A stretch of DNA of 11,227 nucleotides from Acidobacteriota bacterium (GTDB taxonomy: Bacteria; Acidobacteriota; Terriglobia; Bryobacterales; Bryobacteraceae). The DNA is taken from NCBI GenBank assembly GCA_026394095.1, contig JAPKYY010000273.1, positions 1 to 11,227 on the forward strand, given 5' to 3'. The notes below the pieces were generated by a model. It was not told the DNA's origin and did not search any database. It saw only the letters and a program-made list of their open reading frames with translations. This document shows positions 1 through 7,540 of this stretch, one piece after another; position 1 is the first letter of the stretch; every line of letters starts with the position of its first letter. Position numbers and translations under genes: made by a program.

Positions 1-2742
1 GTTGAGGCGGTCGAGAAAGAGGGCGCGGTTGGGTAGGCCAGTGACGGAATCATGGAAGGCCTCAAAGAGGAGCTGCTCGTCGAGTTGCTTCTGATCCTGG
101 ATGTCGGTTTGGAGGCCCACGAGGCGTGTAGCTTCGCCGGATTCATTGCGCATTGCAATAGCGCGGGTCATCATCCAGCGGAATTGGCCGCCACGAGTGC
201 GGGCGCGGTATTCGGCTTCGAGGTGTTCGGGTTGGCCCTTGAGGTAGGTGGCGATGCGATTGCGAAGGATCGGGAGATCGTCGGGATGGACGAGCATGTA
301 CCACTCGCCTAAGTCGCCGGTGATTTCTTCGTCAGAGTAGCCGAGCATTTCTTTCCAGCGCGGGGAGAAGTAGACTTCGTCGGTGCGAAGGTTCCAATCC
401 CAAAGACCTTCAGTGGAACCGAGGGCATTGAGGGTTTTGGTTTTGTCTTCTAAAGCAATGGCGTCGATTGCGGACTTTTTGTCTGTGATGTCGCGATGAA
501 TCGCGACCGAGCCGGTTGCTTCTTTCTTCTCGTTGAAGGTGACTGCGATGGAGACGTCCTGAACGATTTCACGGCCCGTCGGAGTGAAATTGGAGATCTC
601 ACCCTTCCATGCGCCATCGAGCTCAAGGGCCTGGAGGATGTGGTTGCGAGAAGGGACCTGGAGCCAGTCGGGTTGGACTTCGCTTAGAGTTTTGCCCTTT
701 GCAAATTCTGCAGTGAAGCCGTAGAGTTGCTCGGCAGCCTCATTCATCCACAGGACTCGATGCTGGGTGTCGTAGGTGAGGATGGCGTCCTGGATGGCGT
801 TGAGCAGATCTGTGGGCTGCTTCTGGGCGGTTGGATGTGCCGCGAGGAGCGTGAGTGGGGTGCCCTTGATGGGGAGGATGGTGCCTTCCATCGTGAGCAG
901 CGGACCTTCTTTTTGCCGCAGGTGCAGGACCATGGGGTCGCTGCCGGGAGTGATTTCTTCGAGGATTTTTGAGGCAGGGCGGCCGATCAGACGGTTGGGG
1001 TCTAGCCCCAAGAGAGCCTGAACTGCGGGGTTGATGTATTGGACGTTGGTATCGAGATCGAGGATGGCGAGGATGTCTGAAGCATTTTCGACGAGAGCGC
1101 GGAAACTGGTTTCGCTTTCTGCAAGTTGTTCACTGGCGATGTGCTCGCCGGTGAGGTCGGCCATGAAACTCATGTAGCGGGTGGAGGGAGTGCCATCGGC
1201 ATTGTTGAGAGGTGCAGTGTAGACGGCGAGGTCGAGGCGGTTGCCGTTTTTGCGCAGGATGCGGATGTCTTCGCGGGTCCAGAAGCCGGGTTGCGGGAAC
1301 TTGGGTGCAATCGGGGAGGGCTGGCCGATGATTTCTGAGGCAGCAAAGCCGGTGGTGGATTCAGCCAGGGGATTCCAGTGCAGGACCTTGCCGGTGGAGT
1401 CGAGGATCTGAACCGGGAGCGGGGATTCGGCGAGCATTTTCTCAAGCACGCCGGCTGTATCGACTTTGGGGGCCTCTGCCTTCTTGAAGGAGATAATCCA
1501 GTGGGTGATGTCGTGACTGGAATTGATCACGGGCTTGGCGTGCATTTCGACGTCGATCGCTACGTTGGCTTTGTGCCAGATGGAGATGCGCGAGTCGATG
1601 GGTTGGCCGGTAGCGAAGAATTCTGAGTTGAAGAGCGATTTTGGGGATTTGCCAATGATCTCGGAAGCCTCAAAGCCGGTGAGGCGGGTGAAGGCTTCAT
1701 TGACAAAGAGGACGATCGGGCCAGAACCCATCACCTTTTCGGCCTCGGCAACAAAGATGGCGTCATCGATGGAGGAGATTGTGGTCTCCCAAAGGCGGAG
1801 GCGTTCTTCGATTTTGCGCCGGTGCTCTGCAGCGTCAGGGATAAAGACAGCCGGTTTGTCTTTGCCCCGGTGTGCGATCAGATAGATCAGGCCGGCGAAG
1901 AGGCAGGCAAGGGCAGCACCGGAAATCAGAATCATGTCGGCGAGTTTTTCGTTGGCGCGCTGGAAGTCCGGGCTGGGCCAGAGGCGCATCTTCCATTCAG
2001 AGCCAAAGATCTTGAGACTGCTCATTTGTTCCCAGTCGTCTGGGCGATTTTTGGGGAGGCCGCGGGAATAGATGGGTTCGTAGCCGTCGAGGAGCTGGAG
2101 AGAATAGTCGCTGGCGAGGAGACGGTCGAAAACGTAATCCATCATCACCTGGAGGTGGAAGACACCGACGAGAGCCCCGGTGAGTTTGCCATCAACCACG
2201 CTTGGGATGTAGGCGGCGAAGGCCTTTCCGCGATCGGCTACGACAATGGCATCGCTGATGCGCGTGCGGCGCTGCCCGGCGAGCTCAGTCAAAAGTTCGA
2301 TGCGGTTTTCTTTAACCAGACCGTGGAGCTTTACAACTGCTGGTTCATAGACTGTGGGAAGGGCCCAGGTGACGCGCCAGTCTTCTACGACCAGACGGGG
2401 AGATCGATCTGGTTTGTTGGCAGAGGGGTTTTCGATCCAGGCGATGGCAAGGAGGCTGGGGTGCTGTTCGAGAATCTGGCGAACATCGTAGTCCCATTCG
2501 ATGCGGTTCATGTCGGGACGAATCTGCCATTTGGCAGCCATGCGCTGAAGCGCACTCAGTTCCTGATCGAGCTCTCCCGAGACACGGTCCTGCAGGGAGT
2601 TAGAGGCGGTTACCAGGAGGGACTTTGCACGACGGGTTTCCTGGCCACGGAGGAAGAACCACATGGAGAAGGCGGCACCAAGCGTAACGACGAAAACGAC
2701 GGCCATAAGGAGCCAAAGGCCGGGTTTGATGGTGACTCTCAT
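1..2742 (-). CDS. CHASE-like, five-PAS, GGDEF membrane sensor (probable diguanylate cyclase), 3' end outside window
   Basis: The frame is open for 914 codons from ATG at 2742 to the window edge. An N-terminal membrane segment spans about residues 8-31 and a second about 271-290. The roughly 240 residues between them should be extracytoplasmic and resemble a CHASE-type ligand-binding region (for example AAYIPSVVDGKLTGALVGVF near 217-236). Five PAS-like units follow, beginning near residues 315, 433, 545, 645 and 770. The last is the clearest, with GLWDWNLRTDEVYFSP, LVHPDDLP and a PAC-like VGLQTDIQDQ. The final visible residues, HDSVTGLPNRALFLDRLN (897-914), are the classic start of a GGDEF domain, so the output is probably cyclic di-GMP synthesis; an EAL domain could follow outside the window. 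The catalytic GG(D/E)EF loop is not visible, so activity is inferred. No good Shine-Dalgarno precedes the ATG, but an in-frame stop at 2782-2784 and the absence of another ATG/GTG/TTG support this start. It diverges from infC. Confidence 0.9.
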   Translation of the reverse strand, partial: MRVTIKPGLWLLMAVVFVVTLGAAFSMWFFLRGQETRRAKSLLVTASNSLQDRVSGELDQELSALQRMAAKWQIRPDMNRIEWDYDVRQILEQHPSLLAIAWIENPSANKPDRSPRLVVEDWRVTWALPTVYEPAVVKLHGLVKENRIELLTELAGQRRTRISDAIVVADRGKAFAAYIPSVVDGKLTGALVGVFHLQVMMDYVFDRLLASDYSLQLLDGYEPIYSRGLPKNRPDDWEQMSSLKIFGSEWKMRLWPSPDFQRANEKLADMILISGAALACLFAGLIYLIAHRGKDKPAVFIPDAAEHRRKIEERLRLWETTISSIDDAIFVAEAEKVMGSGPIVLFVNEAFTRLTGFEASEIIGKSPKSLFNSEFFATGQPIDSRISIWHKANVAIDVEMHAKPVINSSHDITHWIISFKKAEAPKVDTAGVLEKMLAESPLPVQILDSTGKVLHWNPLAESTTGFAASEIIGQPSPIAPKFPQPGFWTREDIRILRKNGNRLDLAVYTAPLNNADGTPSTRYMSFMADLTGEHIASEQLAESETSFRALVENASDILAILDLDTNVQYINPAVQALLGLDPNRLIGRPASKILEEITPGSDPMVLHLRQKEGPLLTMEGTILPIKGTPLTLLAAHPTAQKQPTDLLNAIQDAILTYDTQHRVLWMNEAAEQLYGFTAEFAKGKTLSEVQPDWLQVPSRNHILQALELDGAWKGEISNFTPTGREIVQDVSIAVTFNEKKEATGSVAIHRDITDKKSAIDAIALEDKTKTLNALGSTEGLWDWNLRTDEVYFSPRWKEMLGYSDEEITGDLGEWYMLVHPDDLPILRNRIATYLKGQPEHLEAEYRARTRGGQFRWMMTRAIAMRNESGEATRLVGLQTDIQDQKQLDEQLLFEAFHDSVTGLPNRALFLDRLN

Positions 2743-2897
2743 CTGGATAGTTTGATTGTATTCGGATAGAGTTCCTGGCAGCTATGGTGAAAAAGTTCCT
2801 TTCGAGGTGGTACCCGGTGAATGGTACTTTCTCGGGAATTGGAGAATTTGCAGTATAAGAGGTGGATTATGTCCCAAAGAATCTTATGGATACAAAA

Positions 2898-2925
2898 TTG
2901 AAAAACTCTGCTAGCATGCTACTAG
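2898..2925 (+). promoter_or_regulatory. Candidate infC promoter overlapping a 10-bp palindrome
   Basis: TTGAAA (2898-2903) is a fair -35 match. After 16 nt comes TACTAG (2920-2925), preceded by TG one base further upstream as in an extended -10. The hexamer itself matches the -10 consensus at only three positions. A perfect palindrome, TAGCATGCTA (2912-2921), lies in the spacer and could be an operator or chance. If this promoter is used, the infC leader would be about 60 nt. Confidence 0.35.
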
Positions 2926-2944
2926 TGATGTACTGTACCTTGTC

Positions 2945-2978
2945 GCAGGTAATATCCTGCTCATCGCCCCGAGTGGCG
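2945..2978 (+). promoter_or_regulatory. infC 5' leader with two small hairpins
   Basis: GCAGG (2945-2949) pairs perfectly with CCTGC (2956-2960) around a 6-nt loop. CGCC (2965-2968) can pair with GGCG (2975-2978) around a second 6-nt loop, ending 14 nt before the infC start codon. No purine-rich ribosome-binding site follows; the stretch before ATG is CCTTCCTTTAAGC. In many bacteria IF-3 controls its own translation, so a structured leader is plausible here, but both stems are short and their function is inference. Confidence 0.35.
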
Positions 2979-2992
2979 TCCTTCCTTTAAGC

Positions 2993-3619
2993 ATGTTTCC
3001 GAACAATAGACCCCCCTTTCGGCGCGTTCCCAAGATTAGAGAAAACGTAAACGAGGCTATCCGCGTTAAGGAAGTACGTGCAGTATTTCCTGACGGTGTG
3101 GTTGAAGTATTGCCCACCGCCACTGCGATTCGCCGGGCCCAGGAACTTGGCCTTGACCTGATTCTCGTTTCACCGACGGCAGAACCGCCGGTTGCCAAGG
3201 CCATGGATTATGGCCAGTGGCAGTACGAACAGAAGAAGAAAACGCACGACGCCAAGAAGAAGCAGCACGTGATTCAGGTGAAGGAAGTGAAATTCCGTCC
3301 GAACACTGATGATCACGACTATGAGTTCAAGAAGAACAATGCGTTGCGCTTTTTGAAAGAGGGCAATCGCGTGAAAGCGGTGGTCCAGTTCAGGGGTCGT
3401 GAAATTGCTCACGTTGATTTGGGCAAGAAGTTGTTGTTGCGCTTTGCCGAAGACTTGAAGGAAGTGGGCGCAGTGGAAGGCTCTCCGAAGCTGGAAGGCC
3501 GTAATGCGCACATCATCATGAGCCCGGTGAAAGTACAGGTTCAAGCACCTGCGTCCAAGCCGAAGGAAAAGATTGTTGTGCCGGCTCCGAAGCCTCCGAT
3601 TGAAGTTCCGCAGAGCTAG
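2993..3619 (+). CDS. infC: Translation initiation factor IF-3
   Basis: The 208-residue product is IF-3, which binds the 30S subunit, keeps it apart from 50S and checks the start codon and initiator tRNA. The N-domain covers about residues 12-75 (RVPKIRENVNEAIRVKEVRA). It is followed by the family signature region MDYGQWQYEQ (71-80), a lysine-rich linker (81-92), and a C-domain at about 93-180 with VKEVKFRPNTDDHDYEFKK and VVQFRGREIAH. A tail of about 28 residues, rich in Pro, Lys and Val (181-208), extends past the usual end; IF-3 is more often about 170-180 residues. The ATG at 2993 is the only standard start in frame near the domain, yet it has no Shine-Dalgarno. The usual partners rpmI and rplT do not follow: a strong terminator comes 23 nt after the stop. 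Family assignment is secure; the start is slightly less so. Confidence 0.97.
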   Translation: MFPNNRPPFRRVPKIRENVNEAIRVKEVRAVFPDGVVEVLPTATAIRRAQELGLDLILVSPTAEPPVAKAMDYGQWQYEQKKKTHDAKKKQHVIQVKEVKFRPNTDDHDYEFKKNNALRFLKEGNRVKAVVQFRGREIAHVDLGKKLLLRFAEDLKEVGAVEGSPKLEGRNAHIIMSPVKVQVQAPASKPKEKIVVPAPKPPIEVPQS

Positions 3620-3642
3620 GTTTTAGATCCAATTCATCTTTG

Positions 3643-3677
3643 CAAATGCCCTGGCGGAAGCCGGGGCATTTGATTTT
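3643..3677 (+). terminator. Intrinsic terminator of infC
   Basis: A 12-bp stem (3643-3654 with 3661-3672, one G-U wobble) encloses a 6-nt CGGAAG loop and is followed by ATTTT. The arms read CAAATGCCC and GGGGCATTTG. It lies 23 nt past the infC stop and should end the infC transcript before the toxin-antitoxin genes, making infC a single-gene unit. Confidence 0.88.
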
Positions 3678-3692
3678 AGCCGGGCGGGATGC

Positions 3693-3731
3693 TTGATGCA
3701 CTCTACATCAACCTATGATGCGATACGCATC
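3693..3731 (+). promoter_or_regulatory. Tandem inverted repeats and probable promoter/operator of the vapBC-type pair
   Basis: Two perfect inverted repeats lie side by side: TTGATG-N7-CATCAA (3693-3711) and GATGCG-ATA-CGCATC (3717-3731). They share GATG/CATC half-sites and their centres are 22 bp apart, about two helical turns. TATGAT (3714-3719) is a good -10 match and TTGATG (3693-3698) a weak -35 at a short 15-nt spacing. The dyads would therefore cover the promoter, as expected if the ribbon-helix-helix antitoxin represses its own operon. The repeats are read directly; the operator role is inferred. Confidence 0.6.
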
Positions 3732-3750
3732 GCACTGATAAAATCAAGGG

Positions 3751-4005
3751 ATGCGAACAACGGTAGCGATTTCTGACCCTCTGCTTGAAAATGCCAAGCA
3801 ATATGCCGAGCAGCGCGGCACTACCGTCAGTAACGTGATAGAGGACGCCTTGCGTCTGCTGCTCTCCCAGCCATCTGCTGCCCAGGGGCCACCATTCAAA
3901 CTGCATACCGTCAAGGGCAGGTTGGTTGACCCGAAGCGCAATCTTGACCGCATCTCGGCAGTGATCGCACAAGACGACGAAAACGAGTACCGAAGGGATC
4001 AGTAG
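3751..4005 (+). CDS. vapB: VapB-type ribbon-helix-helix antitoxin
   Basis: This 84-residue protein has the antitoxin layout: an N-terminal ribbon-helix-helix DNA-binding part and a C-terminal toxin-binding tail. The beta strand is RTTVAIS (2-8), helix A about [15 protein letters not shown] (9-23), the turn and helix B about [17 protein letters not shown] (24-40). The tail (about 45-84) is charged, with [19 protein letters not shown]. It should dimerise, bind the dyads just upstream, and neutralise the PIN toxin encoded 5 nt downstream. The MRTTV start is typical of the family and supports ATG 3751, although the AAGGG element (3746-3750) touches the start codon, closer than normal for a ribosome-binding site. 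VapB is used as a class name; the exact subfamily was not determined. Confidence 0.85.
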   Translation: MRTTVAISDPLLENAKQYAEQRGTTVSNVIEDALRLLLSQPSAAQGPPFKLHTVKGRLVDPKRNLDRISAVIAQDDENEYRRDQ

Positions 4006-4010
4006 CAGCC

Positions 4011-4436
4011 GTGCAGATGCCCGATGTCAACGTTCTCATTCATGCGCACCGGGCGGAGTCTGCGCAGCATGAGCGGTATGCCGAATGGCTCACGGAGCTT
4101 TGTACCGGGACGGAACCCTTCGCACTCTCTGAACTGGTGCTACAGGGCTTTTTGCGGATCGCGACTAACTCAAGAATCTTCGATCCGCCCTCTACTGCAG
4201 AGGACGCATTTCTGTTCATTGATGCACTGCTCGCTCAACCGGGCTGCATTCGCATCCGACCGGGCCCCCGGCATTGGGACATCTTCCGGCAGATCTGCAA
4301 AGATCCTGGCGTCCGTGGCAAGTTAGTTGCCGACGCGGCGCATGCGGCCCTTGCCATTGAGAGCGGCTGTGTCTGGGTGTCAGCCGACACCGATTTTGCC
4401 CGTTTCGCGCCCGCCCTTCGCTGGCAACATCTCTAG
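4011..4436 (+). CDS. vapC: VapC-type PIN-domain toxin (probable ribonuclease)
   Basis: The 141-residue product is a PIN-domain protein of the toxin type, expected to be a Mg2+-dependent endoribonuclease held inactive by the upstream antitoxin. The acidic active-site set is intact: D5 in PDVNVLIHAHR, E41 in LSELVLQGFLRIATN, D108 in KLVADAAHAAL, and D126/D128 in VSADTDFARF. The length fits a single PIN domain. GTG at 4011 is chosen because the family often has several residues before DVNVL; ATG at 4017 is a close alternative. AGGGA (3994-3998) inside the antitoxin end lies 12 nt before GTG and is a weak ribosome-binding site, so translation is probably coupled to the antitoxin. The RNA target cannot be told from sequence. 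The gene converges on the RND gene with 19 nt between stops. Confidence 0.88.
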   Translation: MQMPDVNVLIHAHRAESAQHERYAEWLTELCTGTEPFALSELVLQGFLRIATNSRIFDPPSTAEDAFLFIDALLAQPGCIRIRPGPRHWDIFRQICKDPGVRGKLVADAAHAALAIESGCVWVSADTDFARFAPALRWQHL

Positions 4437-4455
4437 GATTCAGGCAGTGCAGGGC

Positions 4456-7400
4456 CTAGATGGCGGGGGTCTGAATGGGTTGGACCCTTCGATTCAAGAT
4501 CCATTCTTTTGCGTCTTCGAAGAGGGAATAGAAGACCGGGACTGCCAGCAGTGTAAGTAGGAGGCAGAGGCTTTGGCCCCCCACCACCAGGACGCCGATG
4601 GAGCGGTTGGTTTCAGCACCCTGGCCGGTGCCGAGGACGAGTGGGATCATGCCGGCTACGAGGGCGATGGTGGTCATCAGGATGGGCCGCAGGCGGTCTC
4701 GATTGGCCTGGATGATGGCTTTGTCCCGAGGCAGGCCGTGGGCGCGGAGGGTGTTGGTGTGGTCGATCTGGAGGATCGCGTTTTTCTTAACCACACCGAA
4801 GAGGAGAAGGATACCGAGCATCGAGAAGATGTTGAGCTGCTGGCCGGCCAGGGCTGAGCTGAGCATCGCAAAGGGGACCGATAGCGGGAGTGTGAGCAGG
4901 ATAGTGACCGGGTGGATGAAGCTTTCAAACTGGGCAGCCAGCACCATGTACATGAAGATGAAGGTGAGGCCGACGGCAATCATGAAGTAGAAGCCTGTCT
5001 TTTCGAGTTCTTTGACGTCACCGGAGACGGCCTGCCGGTAGCCGGGATCGAGATTCATCTGCTCGACGAAGTTGCGGATGGATTCAACGGCTGCGCTCTG
5101 GCTGCCGCCGGGCGCCGGGTTGGCGTAGAGGGTGACTTGACGCTGGCGATTGAAGCGGTCGATCGTGCCAGGGCCTGAGCCTTCACTGATGGAGGCGACG
5201 TTGCGCAGCTCAACGGGGCCATTGGTGGAAGGCACCATGGTGCGGAGTACGGCATCGCGATCCTGACGGGCTGCGGCTGTGGCGCGGACACGGATCTCGT
5301 ATTGATTCTTGCCTTCGCTGAAGTTGTTGACGCGCTCGCCGGAATACATGGTGTTGATAGTGGAGGCGATGTCTTCGACGCGAACGCCCAAGTCTGCCGC
5401 ACGGGCGCGATCGATCTTGAGACGGAGTTCTGGTTTGCCGGGGAGGAGGCTGCGATCGGCGTCGGCCATGTTGGGATCTTTTTTCATGTGCTCGAGGAGT
5501 TGGGCTGAGTACTGATCGAGCTTGTTGAGATCGTTGCCAGCGATGATGAACTGAATGGAGGCGTTGCGCTCGCCACCGGCAAAGGGATTGACGGCCTGTA
5601 CTGAGGTGTAGATGTTTTTGGGATAGGCCTTGAGGAGTTCGCGGGCGGCGGCGATGAGGCTTTTCTGGTCTGGCTTGCGTTCGGAGATTTGCTTGAGCCG
5701 GACGAAGATGGTGCCGGCGTTGGCTTGCTGCTGGGCGTTGAAGCCGGCGACAGCGAGGGTGGATTGGACGCCCTCGAGCTCGTTGCGGATGCGACGGGCC
5801 ATGTCTTCCATTACGGATTCGCTGGCGGCAAGGCTGGAGCCTTCTGGGAGACGAACAGAGACTTCGAATTCATTCTCGTCGTCCTCAGCAATGAATGTGA
5901 AGCCCGCGACCATGGAGAGAGGCACGATGCTCGCGATGACGAGGGCGCAGAGAGTAACGACCTTGCCGCGATTGGCCATGCTCCAGACGAGCATGCGTGT
6001 GTAAATGCGATCGAGCCACAGGTTAAGAGCACTATCTGTTGAGACATGGCCTTTTTCATTGGGCTTGATCCAGCGGGCAGCCAGGGTAGGGGTGAGGGTG
6101 AAAGAGACAATGAGACTGACAGCGATGGCAGCGGCGCAGGTGAGGCCGAAGCTTTGCATGAACTGCCCGACAATGCCACCCATGAAACCGATGGGGACGA
6201 AGACGGCGAGGAGGGACAGGGTAGTTGCCATCACCGCAAGGCCGATTTCTCTTGTACCTTCGATGGCAGCCTCAATGGGGGACATGCCTTTTTCTTCGAC
6301 GAAGCGGTAGATGTTTTCCAGAACTACGATCGCGTCGTCGATGACTACGCCGACCATGAGTGTGAGGGCAAGCATGGTCATCATGTTGAGGGTGTAGCCG
6401 AGAGCTTTCATGACGGCGAAGGAGGCAATGATTGACGTGGGGATGGCGATGGCAGCGATGAGGGTGCTGCGCCAGTTGCGAAGGAAGACAAAGACAACGC
6501 CAGCAGCAAGGAAACCACCAACTATCAGGTGTTCTTCAATGCTGTGGAGGGCGGCGCGGATGAACTCGCTCTGATCGCGGACGAGATCGATCTGGACGTC
6601 TTTGGGGAAGTTCGCTTTCAGTTCGGCGATGCGCTCTTTGACCGCGTCAATGGTAGCGACGGTATTCACGCCGGATTGCTTCTGGATGCCGATGACAATG
6701 GCGCTCTCACCGTTTTGACGTGCGACGCTGGTGGGCTGCTGGCCGCCATCGAGGACTTGCGCAACGTCGCGGAGCTTGACCGGATAGCCTTCGCGGTTGG
6801 CGACAACGATTTCGCTCAGGGCCGAAAGGTCTGTGGTTTTGCCAAGGGTTCGGACGGTGAGACGGCGGGTGGATTCGTTGACGGTGCCGCCGGGGAGTTC
6901 CATGTTTTGAGAACGGAGGGCGTTGGTGAGATCGGCAACGGTAAGTGAGTAGGCGCGGAGGCGGCTTGAGTCGACTCGAACTTCGATCTCCCTTTTACTA
7001 CCGCCGAAGATGCGGACTGAACCGACGCCTGAAACGCTTTCGATCTGGTCGACAATCTCTTTGTCGGCAAACTCAGTGATCGCGACCAGAGGACGCGGGG
7101 AGCGGACGGCATAGAGCAATACATCGGCTGCGTCGCTGTTGAGCTTTTGAACTTGCGGTTTATCGGCGGTCTTGGGCAGTTCGTTCAAGACAAGGTCGAC
7201 TTTTTGCCGCACTTCGGCTGCGGCGGTATCGACGTTCTTACCGAGTTGGAATTGAATGACGACTTGCGAGATGCCTTCAGAGGAGGTGGAGCGGAGCTCT
7301 TCAATGCCAGAGACGGTGTTGACGGCACCTTCGATGCGATCGCTGATTTCGCGTTCGATCTCTTCGGGCGAAGCACCGGGGTTGGTAGTGATGATTGCGA

Positions 7401-7536
7401 CGATGGGGAGGTCGACGTTGGGGAAGCGGTCTACACCGAGGAGGCCGAAGGAGAAGGCACCCACGACGGTGAGCGCCAAAACGATCATGGTGGCGAAGAC
7501 AGGGCGGCGGATGCAGATTTCAGCTAGCTTTTGCAT
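4456..7536 (-). CDS. HAE1-type RND multidrug efflux permease (AcrB-like)
   Basis: This 1026-residue protein has full RND length and the internal duplication of the family, with twelve expected membrane segments: one near 12-33, six at about 337-547, five at about 850-1003. Large periplasmic loops lie between (about 34-335 and 548-848). It should work as a trimeric inner-membrane proton antiporter that captures substrates from the periplasm and outer leaflet. The proton-relay residues are present: the aspartate pair D400/D401 in VGVVIDDAIVVLENIYR (TM4) and K918 in FGVVKKNAIL (TM10), matching AcrB D407, D408 and K940. FPNVDLPIV and GASPEEIE near the N-terminus, together with the DD pair, point to the HAE1 (drug/hydrophobe) branch rather than the heavy-metal branch. 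It is the last gene of the operon, 4 nt after the adaptor stop, with a strong ribosome-binding site. The substrate cannot be predicted. No terminator is visible after its stop. Confidence 0.95.
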   Translation of the reverse strand: MQKLAEICIRRPVFATMIVLALTVVGAFSFGLLGVDRFPNVDLPIVAIITTNPGASPEEIEREISDRIEGAVNTVSGIEELRSTSSEGISQVVIQFQLGKNVDTAAAEVRQKVDLVLNELPKTADKPQVQKLNSDAADVLLYAVRSPRPLVAITEFADKEIVDQIESVSGVGSVRIFGGSKREIEVRVDSSRLRAYSLTVADLTNALRSQNMELPGGTVNESTRRLTVRTLGKTTDLSALSEIVVANREGYPVKLRDVAQVLDGGQQPTSVARQNGESAIVIGIQKQSGVNTVATIDAVKERIAELKANFPKDVQIDLVRDQSEFIRAALHSIEEHLIVGGFLAAGVVFVFLRNWRSTLIAAIAIPTSIIASFAVMKALGYTLNMMTMLALTLMVGVVIDDAIVVLENIYRFVEEKGMSPIEAAIEGTREIGLAVMATTLSLLAVFVPIGFMGGIVGQFMQSFGLTCAAAIAVSLIVSFTLTPTLAARWIKPNEKGHVSTDSALNLWLDRIYTRMLVWSMANRGKVVTLCALVIASIVPLSMVAGFTFIAEDDENEFEVSVRLPEGSSLAASESVMEDMARRIRNELEGVQSTLAVAGFNAQQQANAGTIFVRLKQISERKPDQKSLIAAARELLKAYPKNIYTSVQAVNPFAGGERNASIQFIIAGNDLNKLDQYSAQLLEHMKKDPNMADADRSLLPGKPELRLKIDRARAADLGVRVEDIASTINTMYSGERVNNFSEGKNQYEIRVRATAAARQDRDAVLRTMVPSTNGPVELRNVASISEGSGPGTIDRFNRQRQVTLYANPAPGGSQSAAVESIRNFVEQMNLDPGYRQAVSGDVKELEKTGFYFMIAVGLTFIFMYMVLAAQFESFIHPVTILLTLPLSVPFAMLSSALAGQQLNIFSMLGILLLFGVVKKNAILQIDHTNTLRAHGLPRDKAIIQANRDRLRPILMTTIALVAGMIPLVLGTGQGAETNRSIGVLVVGGQSLCLLLTLLAVPVFYSLFEDAKEWILNRRVQPIQTPAI

Positions 7537-7540
7537 GGTG

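Larger units (their letters stand above)
2743..2992. other. Divergent intergenic region between the sensor gene and infC
   Basis: These 250 nt hold no convincing gene. They must carry promoters for the leftward sensor gene and the rightward infC. On the minus strand, TATACT (2852-2857) is a good -10 match but lacks a proper -35, so the sensor promoter is unresolved. On the plus strand a weak sigma-70-like candidate and two short hairpins precede infC and are listed separately. A GGTAC direct repeat (2809-2813 and 2823-2827) is probably chance. Confidence 0.6.

Noticed and set aside
1822..2769. A 315-codon plus-strand open frame opposite the sensor gene
   Set aside because: The minus-strand frame across it encodes a recognisable CHASE-like region and membrane segments in a 914-codon gene; the plus-strand translation shows no family features.
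2809..2827. GGTAC direct repeat in the sensor/infC intergenic region
   Set aside because: Two 5-bp copies 14 bp apart are expected by chance and no further copies are present.
2911..3204. A minus-strand open frame covering the infC leader and start
   Set aside because: It is antisense to unmistakable IF-3 sequence and has no recognisable product.
3170..3544. A 124-codon minus-strand frame inside infC
   Set aside because: Its His/Leu-rich translation is the reverse of the lysine-rich IF-3 linker and C-domain; a shadow frame.
3672..4455. Possible mobile-element boundaries around the toxin-antitoxin pair
   Set aside because: I looked for flanking direct or terminal inverted repeats and a transposase or integrase and found none; the only dyads lie in the promoter and fit operators better.
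6046..6435. A 129-codon plus-strand frame with many Asp/Glu/His residues
   Set aside because: It lies opposite the TM4-TM6 region of the RND permease; its acidic/His composition is the complement of hydrophobic membrane codons, not a metal-binding protein.
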